This document shows positions 1 through 7,540 of a DNA stretch of 16,365 bases, in pieces. This DNA comes from CAZTZL01 sp964617625 (GTDB lineage: Bacteria > Zhuqueibacterota > QNDG01 > DSAB01): assembly GCA_964617625.1 (NCBI GenBank), contig CAZTZL010000058.1:1-16365 (forward strand). Direction: 5' to 3'. The position numbers and the translations under genes were made by a program. Under the pieces are notes generated by a model, which saw only the letters and a program-made list of their open reading frames with translations, was not told the DNA's origin and ran no database searches. Within the stretch, counting starts at the first letter, position 1, and the number at the start of each line of letters is the position of its first letter.

Positions 1-156
1 ATATACATCCTCTTTTTTCTTATTAAATTTAAATTAGCATGCTTTCTTTAAGATTTAAAATATAACTTTTTTTAATATTAAAATCAATAATAAATCTCTC
101 ATAAATATTTGCTAATGAACCTGCAAAAAAATAAATTTAGAAAAAGTTACAATATG

Positions 157-182
157 AAACCCAACTTCGACAGTTGGGTTTT
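157..182. terminator. Hairpin terminator downstream of the FISUMP lipoprotein gene
   Basis: A perfect 10-bp inverted repeat, AAACCCAACT (157-166) and AGTTGGGTTT (172-181), encloses a 5-nt loop. It lies about 50 nt beyond the stop codon of the minus-strand lipoprotein gene. Read on the plus strand it is followed by TTAT, and on the minus strand it ends in TTTCAT. The U-tract is therefore modest in both directions, but the stem is strong. It may also end a plus-strand transcript entering from outside the window. The remaining bases 1-156 are AT-rich and show no gene. Confidence 0.6.
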
Positions 183-230
183 ATACTACTTGTGCATAAC
201 ACTTAAATTACTACCATCCCAAACGAATAA

Positions 231-1520
231 TCAATCTTTGACGAGACGGATAGAAAATCCGAACTGCTTTCCAACCAGATTTCTGCGGATTTCTGAATGA
301 TCATAATCGAGGCGCCGGTACCAGGCAGTATTCGTACCGCCTCCTGTAAAGGACCAAAAGGCAGTATACCTACCCAGATCGTAGTACAGGCCAGTGTAAT
401 CGCCACGATAACCACTAGGAAGTGCAGAAAAACAACTCTCATTGGTTGCACCTAAATTAGGGCTTTGCCAATGAACTGTACTATTTTCTTTTAGTTTACC
501 TCCTTCATCAGTACCGCGCCACATACTTCCATCTACCTCTGTTTGACTCATACCCAAGTATATTTCCAATTCTTTCCATTCTTCGTCCGTGGGTACATGC
601 CAGCCTTCAGGCGCAATATTTCGACTATCGTTCACTACATACCAGTTGTAGAGACAGCCGTACACGGCATGATAGTTGACATCATTATCATAATAACAGT
701 AAGCGCCTACTTCCAAATCGCCCCATTGTTCTCCATTGGTTATATGAGCGATAACATCACCATTACGATAATGCCTGACTTTAAGATTGTCTGCCATCCA
801 CCATTGATTTCCGATTTTAATTGTTAAATAAATATTACCATCAATATCAGTAAGAGTACCTGCCGTATTCTCTGATTCAGCTGTCACAGACAGCTGTTTT
901 GTTGTTAAATCTGTGAAACCATCCGTATCCTTAACCTCCATCTTAATAGTTTTTATCCCTTCTGTCGAATACTGATACGTTACGTTCTTGACAATTGAGT
1001 AGTTCGTGTCCCATGTTCCATCATTTTCCCAATCCCATCTAATTTGAAGAACAGATACTGAATCTTTATCATCCGTGCAAGCAGACGCATCAAATGAAAA
1101 TACTGTATCCAATGTACCTTGTGACGGGATTACTTCAAATGAAGCAGTGGGTGATTCATACTCAGAAGATTGAACAATAACAACAGCCTGAGTTTGTTTG
1201 TCCAAATATATTGCCGTTATGGTCTCAGCACCGGTTTTATTATAGGCAGTAAAAAGTCCCGTTTCATCTATGTAACCCGATGTTCCAGGAAATAGCGACC
1301 AAGTGATGTTATTCTCCACTCTCTTAGAACTCTCATCAGAATAATAACCATTACAAAGAAACTGCTGAGTCTGACCATTTGATAATGTAACTGTGATAGG
1401 TAAAATCTCAATACTAATTAATTTCATTTCCTCTGGTTCAGTAGATTTTTTTCCACAATGGATGAACAAAAATATAAAGCATAAGATCGATACAATATTG
1501 AGCTTTGAAAATGGCTTCAT
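231..1520 (-). CDS. FISUMP-domain lipoprotein with Ig-like and PKD domains
   Basis: This is a 429-residue surface or periplasmic lipoprotein of unknown function. The N-terminus is a lipoprotein signal: a hydrophobic stretch at residues 8-20 and then a lipobox-like LFIHC with the candidate lipidated Cys22, followed by a polar GKKSTEPEE linker. Residues about 33-116 resemble a bacterial Ig-like (BIG2) fold (SNGQTQQF, ITWSL, ETGLFTA). Residues about 122-212 are a PKD domain (SFDASAC, RWDWENDGTWD, YQYSTEGIKTIKMEVKD). Residues about 221-428 form the Fibrobacter succinogenes major paralogous (FISUMP) domain, with KIGNQWWMADNLKV, YGCLYNWY, APEGWHVPTDEEW and a C-terminal GFSIRLV. FISUMP proteins usually occur as large paralogous families in FCB-group genomes; their biochemical role is not established. 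The ATG start is preceded by an AGGGGAG ribosome site. It appears monocistronic, with the hairpin at 157-181 downstream. Confidence 0.9.
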   Translation of the reverse strand: MKPFSKLNIVSILCFIFLFIHCGKKSTEPEEMKLISIEILPITVTLSNGQTQQFLCNGYYSDESSKRVENNITWSLFPGTSGYIDETGLFTAYNKTGAETITAIYLDKQTQAVVIVQSSEYESPTASFEVIPSQGTLDTVFSFDASACTDDKDSVSVLQIRWDWENDGTWDTNYSIVKNVTYQYSTEGIKTIKMEVKDTDGFTDLTTKQLSVTAESENTAGTLTDIDGNIYLTIKIGNQWWMADNLKVRHYRNGDVIAHITNGEQWGDLEVGAYCYYDNDVNYHAVYGCLYNWYVVNDSRNIAPEGWHVPTDEEWKELEIYLGMSQTEVDGSMWRGTDEGGKLKENSTVHWQSPNLGATNESCFSALPSGYRGDYTGLYYDLGRYTAFWSFTGGGTNTAWYRRLDYDHSEIRRNLVGKQFGFSIRLVKD

Positions 1521-1547
1521 TTGCTCCCCTTTTTCAATTCACTTTAG

Positions 1548-1576
1548 ATTATATGGAACATGAGCATTGCAATTTG
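1548..1576 (-). promoter_or_regulatory. Possible promoter of the FISUMP lipoprotein gene
   Basis: On the minus strand a perfect TATAAT (plus 1548-1553) lies about 28 nt upstream of the ATG, predicting a very short leader. The corresponding -35 region is poor (AAATTG-like at 16-bp spacing), as expected for a promoter that needs an activator. The palindrome at 1573-1589 sits over this -35 position. Prediction from sequence only. Confidence 0.35.
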
Positions 1577-1589
1577 ATATCATATCAAA
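1573..1589. promoter_or_regulatory. Palindromic operator-like site upstream of the lipoprotein gene
   Basis: TTTGATATCATATCAAA is a perfect inverted repeat with 8-bp arms and one central base, located 53-69 nt upstream of the lipoprotein start codon. Its size and symmetry fit a binding site for a dimeric regulator, and it overlaps the predicted -35 region. No matching regulator gene is next to it. AT-rich palindromes can arise by chance. Confidence 0.4.
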
Positions 1590-1751
1590 AAAATGGTAAA
1601 TCTTCTACACCCTGAAAAAGCGCAATATATTTAGTTATTGATTTAGTATTTTATATATATTCAATTGTGGGATTTAACACAGTTATTAACAGTATCATTG
1701 AATAGAAAAGATCTGTTATTGAAATGACCAGTTCGCTTTTTACTTTTTTCG

Positions 1752-1824
1752 TACGCCCACCAGGAATCGAACCTGGAACCTCCTGATTAAGAGTCAGATG
1801 CTCTGCCAGTTGAGCTATGGGCGC
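1752..1824 (-). tRNA. tRNA-Lys (anticodon CTT)
   Basis: A complete 73-nt cloverleaf can be folded on the minus strand. It has a 7-bp acceptor stem starting GCGCCCA (with a G-U closing pair at 1-72) and a D arm GCTC/GAGC. The anticodon arm has loop CTCTTAA, giving anticodon CTT. The T arm is CCAGG-TTCGATT-CCTGG, and the discriminator base is A. The 3' CCA is not encoded: the next bases are CGA. The mature end must therefore be added by tRNA nucleotidyltransferase. CTT reads the AAG lysine codon and normally accompanies a TTT isoacceptor elsewhere in the genome. It stands alone between two protein genes. Confidence 0.96.
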
Positions 1825-1921
1825 AAAATTAGATATAGATAAAAATCATTTAGATTGAATATCCAATCCTCAATTTTTACGTACGCTAATTTACATAATA
1901 TAACATAGTTTGTCAAGGTCT

Positions 1922-2050
1922 ATGAAGCGACTTGGTATTTTAGTTGATAAAACAGAATATTTTTTACAAGCCAAAAAATTAAATGATCTGTTTATTGAAT
2001 GGACAAATCGCAGATCGCATATGCGTTCCATTTTGTCGATATTAAGATAA
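1922..2050 (+). CDS. Possible 42-residue small ORF (unsupported by homology)
   Basis: An ATG-started ORF on the plus strand begins MKRLGILVDKTEYFLQ and ends ILSILR, with TAA at 2048-2050. An AAGG lies only 3 nt before the ATG, closer than usual for a ribosome site. A weak AT-rich hairpin with a T7 tail directly overlaps the stop (2047-2076). The product is basic and partly amphipathic. I do not recognise it. It lies in an otherwise empty 240-bp spacer, convergent with the antiporter gene, and could be a chance ORF. Confidence 0.18.
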   Translation: MKRLGILVDKTEYFLQAKKLNDLFIEWTNRRSHMRSILSILR

Positions 2051-2064
2051 TCCTTTGATTGCGA

Positions 2065-3771
2065 TTATGTTTTTTTAAAACATGTTTTCAATATTTCCCA
2101 TAAATGAAATGGATCATCCACCCTGTCAATCATTTTACGATTTTCCGGTTCCCTCATCACACGGGCAATATCGGCAAGCAGCTGAAGATGCACATCTCCC
2201 ACACCGGCAGGCGTCACCAGGAAAAAAATGTAGCGTGCGGCTTTACCGTCAGAAGCATCCCATTCGAGACCGGACATTGAACGTCCAAAAACAATGATTG
2301 GCTTTCTCACACTATCCATACGAATATGGGGTACTGCAACCGCTTCACCAATACTCGTGCTAAACTCACGTTCGCGGATCAATGTTTGTTCGATCATATT
2401 GTCGCGTGCCGAATTTGTAAAATCGGGACATGCAAGAGCCACCAGTTCACTGACCGCTTCGTCACGATTCGCCGCTTTCATGGATGGAATGATTTTTTCC
2501 TTGCTCAGATAATGAATCACACCTATCGTTTTTTTCCGGCTAATGGCATATTTCATCCATGGCCCCACAATGATGGATGATATTACAGCACTGAATACAA
2601 TCGCAATAAAAATTGTCGTATTAATCAATCCGCTTTCAAGGGCAAGCACGGCGACAACGATTTCCATCATGCCTCCCGGAATATGTGAGATGGAAATCAC
2701 ATTTCGATTGATCTGCGGCGTTCGAGTCAAACGAACACCGATCCAAGCACCAAGATAACGTCCCGTAATACCGATAATACTAATAAAAAGAATGATAAAA
2801 GGATCAAAAGAGACTGCAAAGTCGATCTTAAGACCAATATTTGCAAAGAAAAGAGGAACAAAAATGGAATGAACCATCTGGGAAATGGTGGTGCGCGTTT
2901 CCTGTGTGAGGGTTTTAGCCTCGCCTACGACTACACCGGCAATAAAAAATCCGAATAAAGCGTGGACGCCAATCTTCTGGGTAATCGCTCCGAATAACAA
3001 TCCGATAAGACAGGCATAGGTTAAAGAAGTTGCAGGTTCCGGAAAACGAAATCTCTGTAATCTGTTAAGCACTTTTGTGGATAGACTGCGCCCGACTGAA
3101 AGTGCAAGAGCAGCAAAACCAACCGTAATTAAAAATACCTTTAAAGTAGCACTTAAATTGAATGCTCCCTGAGTAAAAAGACTGAGTACGATCGTAAAAA
3201 GAACCCATCCGCAAATATCATTCACTGCCAGAGCGGACATAATGAGAAAACCCACATCGGCTTTTAATATATTCAGATCGTGCAATATACGTGCAGATAC
3301 TGGCATGGCACTGATGGTCATGACTGTAGCAATAAAAAGCGAGAAAATAATGCGTTGATTCGGGTCGATCAGATATTTTTGAGGCAAAAATAAACAAGGA
3401 ATGAACGCAATGACAACCGGGATGACGATATCCGAGAAAGCGATTGTCAGTGCGGGACCACGCTGTCTCCATGCAACGGAAAAGTCCATTTCCATGCCCG
3501 TATCAAGCAGGAGAAAAAGGACACCAAACCAGGCAACCGTCTCTATCATATTCTGTTGAAGCAAGTCGGGCGGAAAAAGGGCCCGATGCAAGGCAGGAAC
3601 AAAACGCCCCATAATCGTCGGACCCAGAATAATTCCAACCAACAGTTCAGCGGTCAAGCGGGGCTGCTTCCATCTGCTGAACAGCTCACCCAGACCGCGG
3701 GTGAGCAACAGAAGCACAAATAACTGTACCAGGAAAAGCAAAATGTGTGATTCATCCAGATAATTCATCAT
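2065..3771 (-). CDS. Cation/proton antiporter (CPA2-type) fused to a PTS EIIA domain
   Basis: This 568-residue inner-membrane protein has two parts. Residues about 8-410 are a multi-spanning Na+/H+ or K+/H+ exchanger domain (KefB/CPA2 type), with hydrophobic helices throughout, a PxLTAELLVGIILGP motif near 37-51, an N184-D185 ion-site pair in a membrane segment, and GVHALFGFFIAGVVVGE around 268-283. Residues about 418-565 are a cytoplasmic PTS EIIA domain of the fructose/nitrogen type. The phosphorylatable histidine is in AVPHIR (His482), and a second conserved His528 is in GDVHLQLLADIA. EIIA domains accept phosphate from HPr, so the fusion suggests that PTS phosphorylation controls ion exchange; this is inference. 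An ND rather than DD pair is usually associated with electroneutral exchange. The start has an AGGCGGA ribosome site, with a second in-frame ATG one codon later. The gene lies 109 bp downstream of the HprK-like gene on the same strand. Confidence 0.92.
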   Translation of the reverse strand: MMNYLDESHILLFLVQLFVLLLLTRGLGELFSRWKQPRLTAELLVGIILGPTIMGRFVPALHRALFPPDLLQQNMIETVAWFGVLFLLLDTGMEMDFSVAWRQRGPALTIAFSDIVIPVVIAFIPCLFLPQKYLIDPNQRIIFSLFIATVMTISAMPVSARILHDLNILKADVGFLIMSALAVNDICGWVLFTIVLSLFTQGAFNLSATLKVFLITVGFAALALSVGRSLSTKVLNRLQRFRFPEPATSLTYACLIGLLFGAITQKIGVHALFGFFIAGVVVGEAKTLTQETRTTISQMVHSIFVPLFFANIGLKIDFAVSFDPFIILFISIIGITGRYLGAWIGVRLTRTPQINRNVISISHIPGGMMEIVVAVLALESGLINTTIFIAIVFSAVISSIIVGPWMKYAISRKKTIGVIHYLSKEKIIPSMKAANRDEAVSELVALACPDFTNSARDNMIEQTLIREREFSTSIGEAVAVPHIRMDSVRKPIIVFGRSMSGLEWDASDGKAARYIFFLVTPAGVGDVHLQLLADIARVMREPENRKMIDRVDDPFHLWEILKTCFKKT

Positions 3772-3880
3772 TTCCGCCTTTCGATAGTTTTATGGACAAA
3801 CCAATTCTTTGCTGATACAATGTACTGATACTAAATTAACAATCGGATTTATTTATGCAATATCTCTATTATTGGATATC

Positions 3881-5668
3881 TTAAATTTGCTTGCAGGGAA
3901 ATGCTTTTCCTGAAATAAGTTTTAACAATTCCTTGGCCGCAACTTCAGGTCCCGATGTTTCACAACCTTTGATCCCCAGCCGGGTCCGAATCTGACCTAC
4001 AAAAATCCGATTATTAAAAAACGCTTTAAAATATTTTTGAGCAATATCCTCGTGCAACGCTTTATACTGGGGAGGACCAAATATATTTGCAAAATAAGAG
4101 TGAACAATCCCTGTCGAAGCAGTTGTACCCTTACTCATCACGGTCCCCTCACGGAAAACCCGGAGCGCTTCATCCGGCGTTGAAAATCTTTCTATCACCA
4201 GATGATCCGAGTCTATCTCTTCATAATTATTGGCATACAGAATAAAGTCGACGGAATATCCCCGCATAATCTCTTCGAAAGAAGAAATCGGCAGAATGGC
4301 CCGCGCATTGACCTGGCTGGGATTCATGATAATCACCCTGTCAATCTGCCCGAAAGCATATCCCGGCTGCAGATCGTCCAAACGAACGAATGCCCCGATT
4401 TCCGTCCCGTATCCCTTGACACTTCCATTTTCGTCAATTCGTACCGATCCCATGTCATCCGAAACAATAGTTATCTCCTGAATCTCGGAATCTCCTGAAG
4501 TTCTCAATGCCTCCAAAGTCTCCGATTTACCGGCCCCGGTATCTCCCATAATCAATATATTTGCAGGCGGATTCGAATGGGTTGTTACACGGACAAAAGC
4601 GCCGTGAAACGGGAGTTCATTTCGCTTCATGATTTTAATATTATGCAGTGTTAAAACCATTTTTTTCAGATATCCGAAATAACCGAATTCATCCCGATTC
4701 GGCACCGCAGCAACCAGCACCTGATTTTTCTCATCTTCATAAAAAACCGTTGGGAATTCGGCCAGAAGATCAAGACACTTTCCTGGTACTCCATATAGAT
4801 AAATCCCGTCGGGTTGGTTCTTCAGATCGTCTTCGCCGGCCAGTTCGAATAAATTGCAGAGTGAAAATCCGATTTCAAAAAATTTCTGATGAAAATAGAT
4901 TAGAATCAACAAATCCCCTACTTTGGCCGGATAACAGATCCACTCATCTTTTTGAAGATTGATAACATCCATGGGATTGGTTTCGATGCGAATAAAACTT
5001 CCTGTACGTTTGTTCATAGGCGGATTTAGAATAAGAGGCGGATTCAGCAGGATTTGATGAACAAGAGGAATCCCGTCCAGCTGACCGTACAATTTTCCAA
5101 AAGGCGGTTTATATCGGGATGAAGCGATCGCCGCGATTTCGGCGCCTGCCCGAACCTGACGGTACACCACCGGGTGCTGGCCGGTGATACTTTCCTGAAC
5201 ATCCCGATAGGTCCTGCGGACAAGATGTGTCAACGATTCGATGGTATCGTTAAAAATCCGGTACGGACGTTTCTCCAGTTCAGAATCCAGGGAAGAACAG
5301 ATAATGAAACGATCGTAACTTCGCCAGTAGTTGTACATAAATTCAACGAAATCATTAAACAACCCTGCGTTTTTTAAAAAACGCCCGGCTCCATCGATAA
5401 GCTTTATAACTTCTTCTCTTTTGATTTTTGTCAGATAAATTATAACTTCCTTTAAAATCTTTACATCCTCTTTTTGAATATTTTTTTTATCCGGGAAAAT
5501 ATCCAGTAAAACAGAATTCTTGTCAGACAGACAGTCCACGGTCTTTGACAAAAATGACTGAAACAGCGGACTTGTCAGCAGCTCTTCCGGTGAATCACAG
5601 AGTTTGTGTTCCGTATAAATCACGATCTTGTTCTCGATAAATTTGTAACTTTGCGTTTTATTTTGCAT
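3881..5668 (-). CDS. HPr-kinase/PEP-carboxykinase-like P-loop protein
   Basis: This is a 595-residue cytoplasmic protein of unestablished function. The C-terminal part carries a P-loop at 375-384 (GDTGAGKSET), close to the GDSGVGKSE P-loop of HPr kinase/phosphorylase. A Walker-B-like IVSDDMG follows at 401-407, comparable to the ADD motif of HprK. Then come GAFVRLDDL (425-433), a VIIMNP strand (445-450) and a conserved-looking ERF / KGTTASTG region (493-520). This arrangement fits the HprK/PEP-carboxykinase P-loop superfamily. The first ~350 residues contain no domain I recognise and make it nearly twice the length of ordinary HprK (about 310-330 residues). It may be annotated elsewhere as a PEP carboxykinase, but the P-loop is nearer to HprK. 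The next gene encodes a PTS EIIA fusion, so a kinase role in PTS signalling is plausible but unproven. An AAGGGAA ribosome site lies about 9-15 nt before the ATG. No HPr gene is in the window. Confidence 0.75.
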   Translation of the reverse strand: MQNKTQSYKFIENKIVIYTEHKLCDSPEELLTSPLFQSFLSKTVDCLSDKNSVLLDIFPDKKNIQKEDVKILKEVIIYLTKIKREEVIKLIDGAGRFLKNAGLFNDFVEFMYNYWRSYDRFIICSSLDSELEKRPYRIFNDTIESLTHLVRRTYRDVQESITGQHPVVYRQVRAGAEIAAIASSRYKPPFGKLYGQLDGIPLVHQILLNPPLILNPPMNKRTGSFIRIETNPMDVINLQKDEWICYPAKVGDLLILIYFHQKFFEIGFSLCNLFELAGEDDLKNQPDGIYLYGVPGKCLDLLAEFPTVFYEDEKNQVLVAAVPNRDEFGYFGYLKKMVLTLHNIKIMKRNELPFHGAFVRVTTHSNPPANILIMGDTGAGKSETLEALRTSGDSEIQEITIVSDDMGSVRIDENGSVKGYGTEIGAFVRLDDLQPGYAFGQIDRVIIMNPSQVNARAILPISSFEEIMRGYSVDFILYANNYEEIDSDHLVIERFSTPDEALRVFREGTVMSKGTTASTGIVHSYFANIFGPPQYKALHEDIAQKYFKAFFNNRIFVGQIRTRLGIKGCETSGPEVAAKELLKLISGKAFPCKQI

Positions 5669-5751
5669 GAATCGGGATTCCCTTTTTTCGTTTTAAATTG
5701 TTATCACATTGTCCTTAAAATCGTTACAACAACATCATTGTTAAATGGTGA

Positions 5752-7314
5752 TTATACGAATTCGCGAAATTTCGTCCAATCGATTTGCAGCTTTCTCATA
5801 CGTGCCCGCAGCGTATTCGAATTGACATTCAACAGTTGCGCCGCTCCACCTGGTCCCTCGACACGTCCTTTAGTGCGCATCAAAGCCTTCTCGATATGAT
5901 TTTTCACTGTAAGATCCAGAGACGAAAAAATTTCTGTCCGATTGTTTTGAGGCAAATCGCCTAAAGGATGTGCCGGGAATGCACCGTCCCGTGTCCACCC
6001 CAGCGCCGGAGCAATCTTTAATCCCTGTCCATTACCGAGTATGGCTGCACGATCGATCACGCTGCCCAACTCCCGGATATTTCCCGGCCAGGAATAGGAA
6101 CTCAACAATTCGATATCATTTTGATCCGGCAGCTGAAGCGGAAGACTGAAGCGAATGGCCGCACGTTCGGCAAAATGTTTTGCCAGCATCTTCATATCTT
6201 CAATGCGGTCTCTGAGCGAAGGGAGCAGTATTGGAAAAACAGAAAGGCGGTACCATAAATCTTCACGGAACTGCCCAATCTTCACCATCTCAACCAGATC
6301 GCGATGTGTGGCAATGACGAGCCGCACATCCACATAAATGGGTTGTTTCCCGCCGACGCGTTCGAGCCACCCGTCCTGAATGATCCGGAGCAGCCGAACC
6401 TGCCCTGCCAGCGGCAGCTCACCGATCTCATCCAAAAAAAGTGTCCCGCCGTTGGCCCGCTCAAACCATCCCTTGTGGGTCGATACTGCTCCCGTAAAAG
6501 CCCCTTTCTCATGCCCGAACAATTGCGAGTCGATCAATTCAGACGGAATCGATCCGCAGTTCACACGAATAAAAGGGCCTTCTGAACGCGGAGAAAGCCG
6601 ATGAATCTCACGCGCCACCAGTTCTTTCCCTGTTCCGGTTTCCCCAAAGATAACCACAGGAACATCGGAACGCGCAACCAGATGAACCCGTTCCATCACC
6701 TGTTTTAATCCACTTTCTTTACCGACAATCGTATCAGCCAATGCTTTCCGGCTCAAACGTTGAAGCAACGATTTTTTATCCGCTTCAGCTGCTTCACGGA
6801 GAACATTCAGCTCCCGAATCTTCAAATCATTTTCTAGAGCGATGGAGAACGGTTCGAGCAATACTTCCATCATTTGCTTATGAGTTATGGTAAATGAAAC
6901 ATTTTCCTGAGACATAAAAATCAGCACGCCCAAAAGGTGATTTTCTTTCTCAAGAGGTCCAATCAGGACATCCCGGTTATCAGAAGCTGTGATCATTAGA
7001 TTAATTTTCTCATGATCCGGTTTATTCCCCAGCCTGTGCAGTATTGATTTTTGTTTGCAAAAGCCGATAACTTTTTTCCATTCACGGGGAGTATAATGGG
7101 AAACCGCTTGTGTCAAGCCCGTAGCGGAATTAGTAAAACCCACTGCAATCGTTTCAAGATTTTTCTTTTTATCTTCAAAATCCCGGATAAGTACCTGATC
7201 CAGAGGAATGTGCTGCAACAGCATGGAAGAAATAACCGCACAGGATTTCTCGATTTGAATATCCCGGCAGGCCTCTCTCCAAACTTGTAGCAATATTTGA
7301 TTAAATTTTTCCAA
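5752..7314 (-). CDS. Sigma-54-dependent transcriptional activator with a GAF-like N-terminus
   Basis: This 520-residue enhancer-binding protein remodels sigma-54 RNA polymerase. Residues about 15-165 look like a GAF-type sensory domain, followed by a short helical linker (165-190). The AAA+ domain (about 195-425) has Walker A GETGTGKE (224-231), the sigma-54 contact loop GAFTGA (271-276), Walker B TLFLDEIGEL (291-300), REDLWYRL with arginine-finger candidates (350-357) and the sensor-II motif WPGNIREL (409-416). A Fis-type helix-turn-helix closes the protein (about 470-510, AAQLLNVNSNTLRARMRKL). There is no response-regulator receiver domain, so control is probably by a ligand or partner protein. 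The start is TTG: an in-frame stop lies five codons upstream, and the first internal ATG (codon 31) would cut the GAF region. It is divergent from the porin-pst operon and has its own predicted sigma-70 promoter. The HprK-like gene follows after 83 bp, possibly co-transcribed. Confidence 0.94.
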   Translation of the reverse strand: MEKFNQILLQVWREACRDIQIEKSCAVISSMLLQHIPLDQVLIRDFEDKKKNLETIAVGFTNSATGLTQAVSHYTPREWKKVIGFCKQKSILHRLGNKPDHEKINLMITASDNRDVLIGPLEKENHLLGVLIFMSQENVSFTITHKQMMEVLLEPFSIALENDLKIRELNVLREAAEADKKSLLQRLSRKALADTIVGKESGLKQVMERVHLVARSDVPVVIFGETGTGKELVAREIHRLSPRSEGPFIRVNCGSIPSELIDSQLFGHEKGAFTGAVSTHKGWFERANGGTLFLDEIGELPLAGQVRLLRIIQDGWLERVGGKQPIYVDVRLVIATHRDLVEMVKIGQFREDLWYRLSVFPILLPSLRDRIEDMKMLAKHFAERAAIRFSLPLQLPDQNDIELLSSYSWPGNIRELGSVIDRAAILGNGQGLKIAPALGWTRDGAFPAHPLGDLPQNNRTEIFSSLDLTVKNHIEKALMRTKGRVEGPGGAAQLLNVNSNTLRARMRKLQIDWTKFREFV

Positions 7315-7346
7315 AATACATCTGTTTTATTTGACAGCATCCTGCC

Positions 7347-7374
7347 ATATTAGATAGATTGATCTATCAAATAT
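7347..7374. promoter_or_regulatory. 28-bp palindrome: candidate operator/enhancer in the divergent spacer
   Basis: Core arms GATAGAT (7353-7359) and ATCTATC (7362-7368) flank TG. After one mismatched base on each side the symmetry continues with ATATT (7347-7351) and AATAT (7370-7374). In total 24 of 28 bases are paired in dyad symmetry. The site covers the -10 and start point of the predicted activator promoter. Its centre lies about 118 bp upstream of the predicted sigma-54 start point of the porin. This is the usual range for an upstream activator site and the usual place for autorepression. Binding by the adjacent sigma-54 activator is inference. Confidence 0.6.
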
Positions 7375-7398
7375 AACAGTCATTTTTCTAAAAGTCAA
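7370..7398 (-). promoter_or_regulatory. Sigma-70-type promoter of the sigma-54 activator gene
   Basis: On the minus strand TTGACT (plus 7393-7398) and TATATT (plus 7370-7375) are separated by exactly 17 bp, and each hexamer matches consensus at five of six positions. Transcription would start near 7363, giving a leader of about 50 nt before the TTG start codon. The -10 and start point overlap the 28-bp palindrome, so a protein bound there should block this promoter. Confidence 0.6.
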
Positions 7399-7451
7399 CA
7401 GAATTATCATTAACTATTTGATTTTATTGATGCTTTAAAATAGCAAATCTA

Positions 7452-7467
7452 TGGCATTGATATTGCT
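7452..7467 (+). promoter_or_regulatory. Sigma-54 (-24/-12) promoter of the porin-pst operon
   Basis: TGGCATTGATATTGCT contains the invariant GG (7453-7454) and GC (7465-7466) at the required spacing, within near-complete matches to the TGGCA and TTGCW consensus boxes. The expected start point is near 7478, leaving a leader of about 62 nt before the porin ATG at 7541. A divergent gene for a GAFTGA-containing activator starts 138 bp upstream, which strongly supports function. Confidence 0.82.
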
Positions 7468-7540
7468 TAATGTATATTTAATTTACGTTCTGAAAAGAAT
7501 AATTTCTCATAATCAGTAATATAAACAGAAAGACAACGCA

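Noticed and set aside
2047..2076. Plus-strand terminator: 6-bp hairpin ATAATC/GATTAT followed by T7
   Set aside because: The stem is short, nearly all A-T, with a 10-nt loop. The T-run is explained by the terminal Lys-Lys codons of the antiporter gene on the other strand. Mentioned only as context for the small ORF.
3881..5668. Calling the 595-residue protein a PEP carboxykinase
   Set aside because: The P-loop and following SDD motif are closer to HPr kinase than to the GLSGTGKTT P-loop of ATP-type PEPCK, and the N-terminal half does not show PEPCK substrate motifs that I can recognise.
7315..7540. Possible Pho box upstream of the porin-pst operon (GTCA at 7379 and 7394, TTGACAG at 7331)
   Set aside because: The GTCA copies are 15 bp apart rather than the 11 bp of enteric Pho boxes, and the remaining bases do not match. 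The TTAACA repeats of Bacillus-type sites are also missing.
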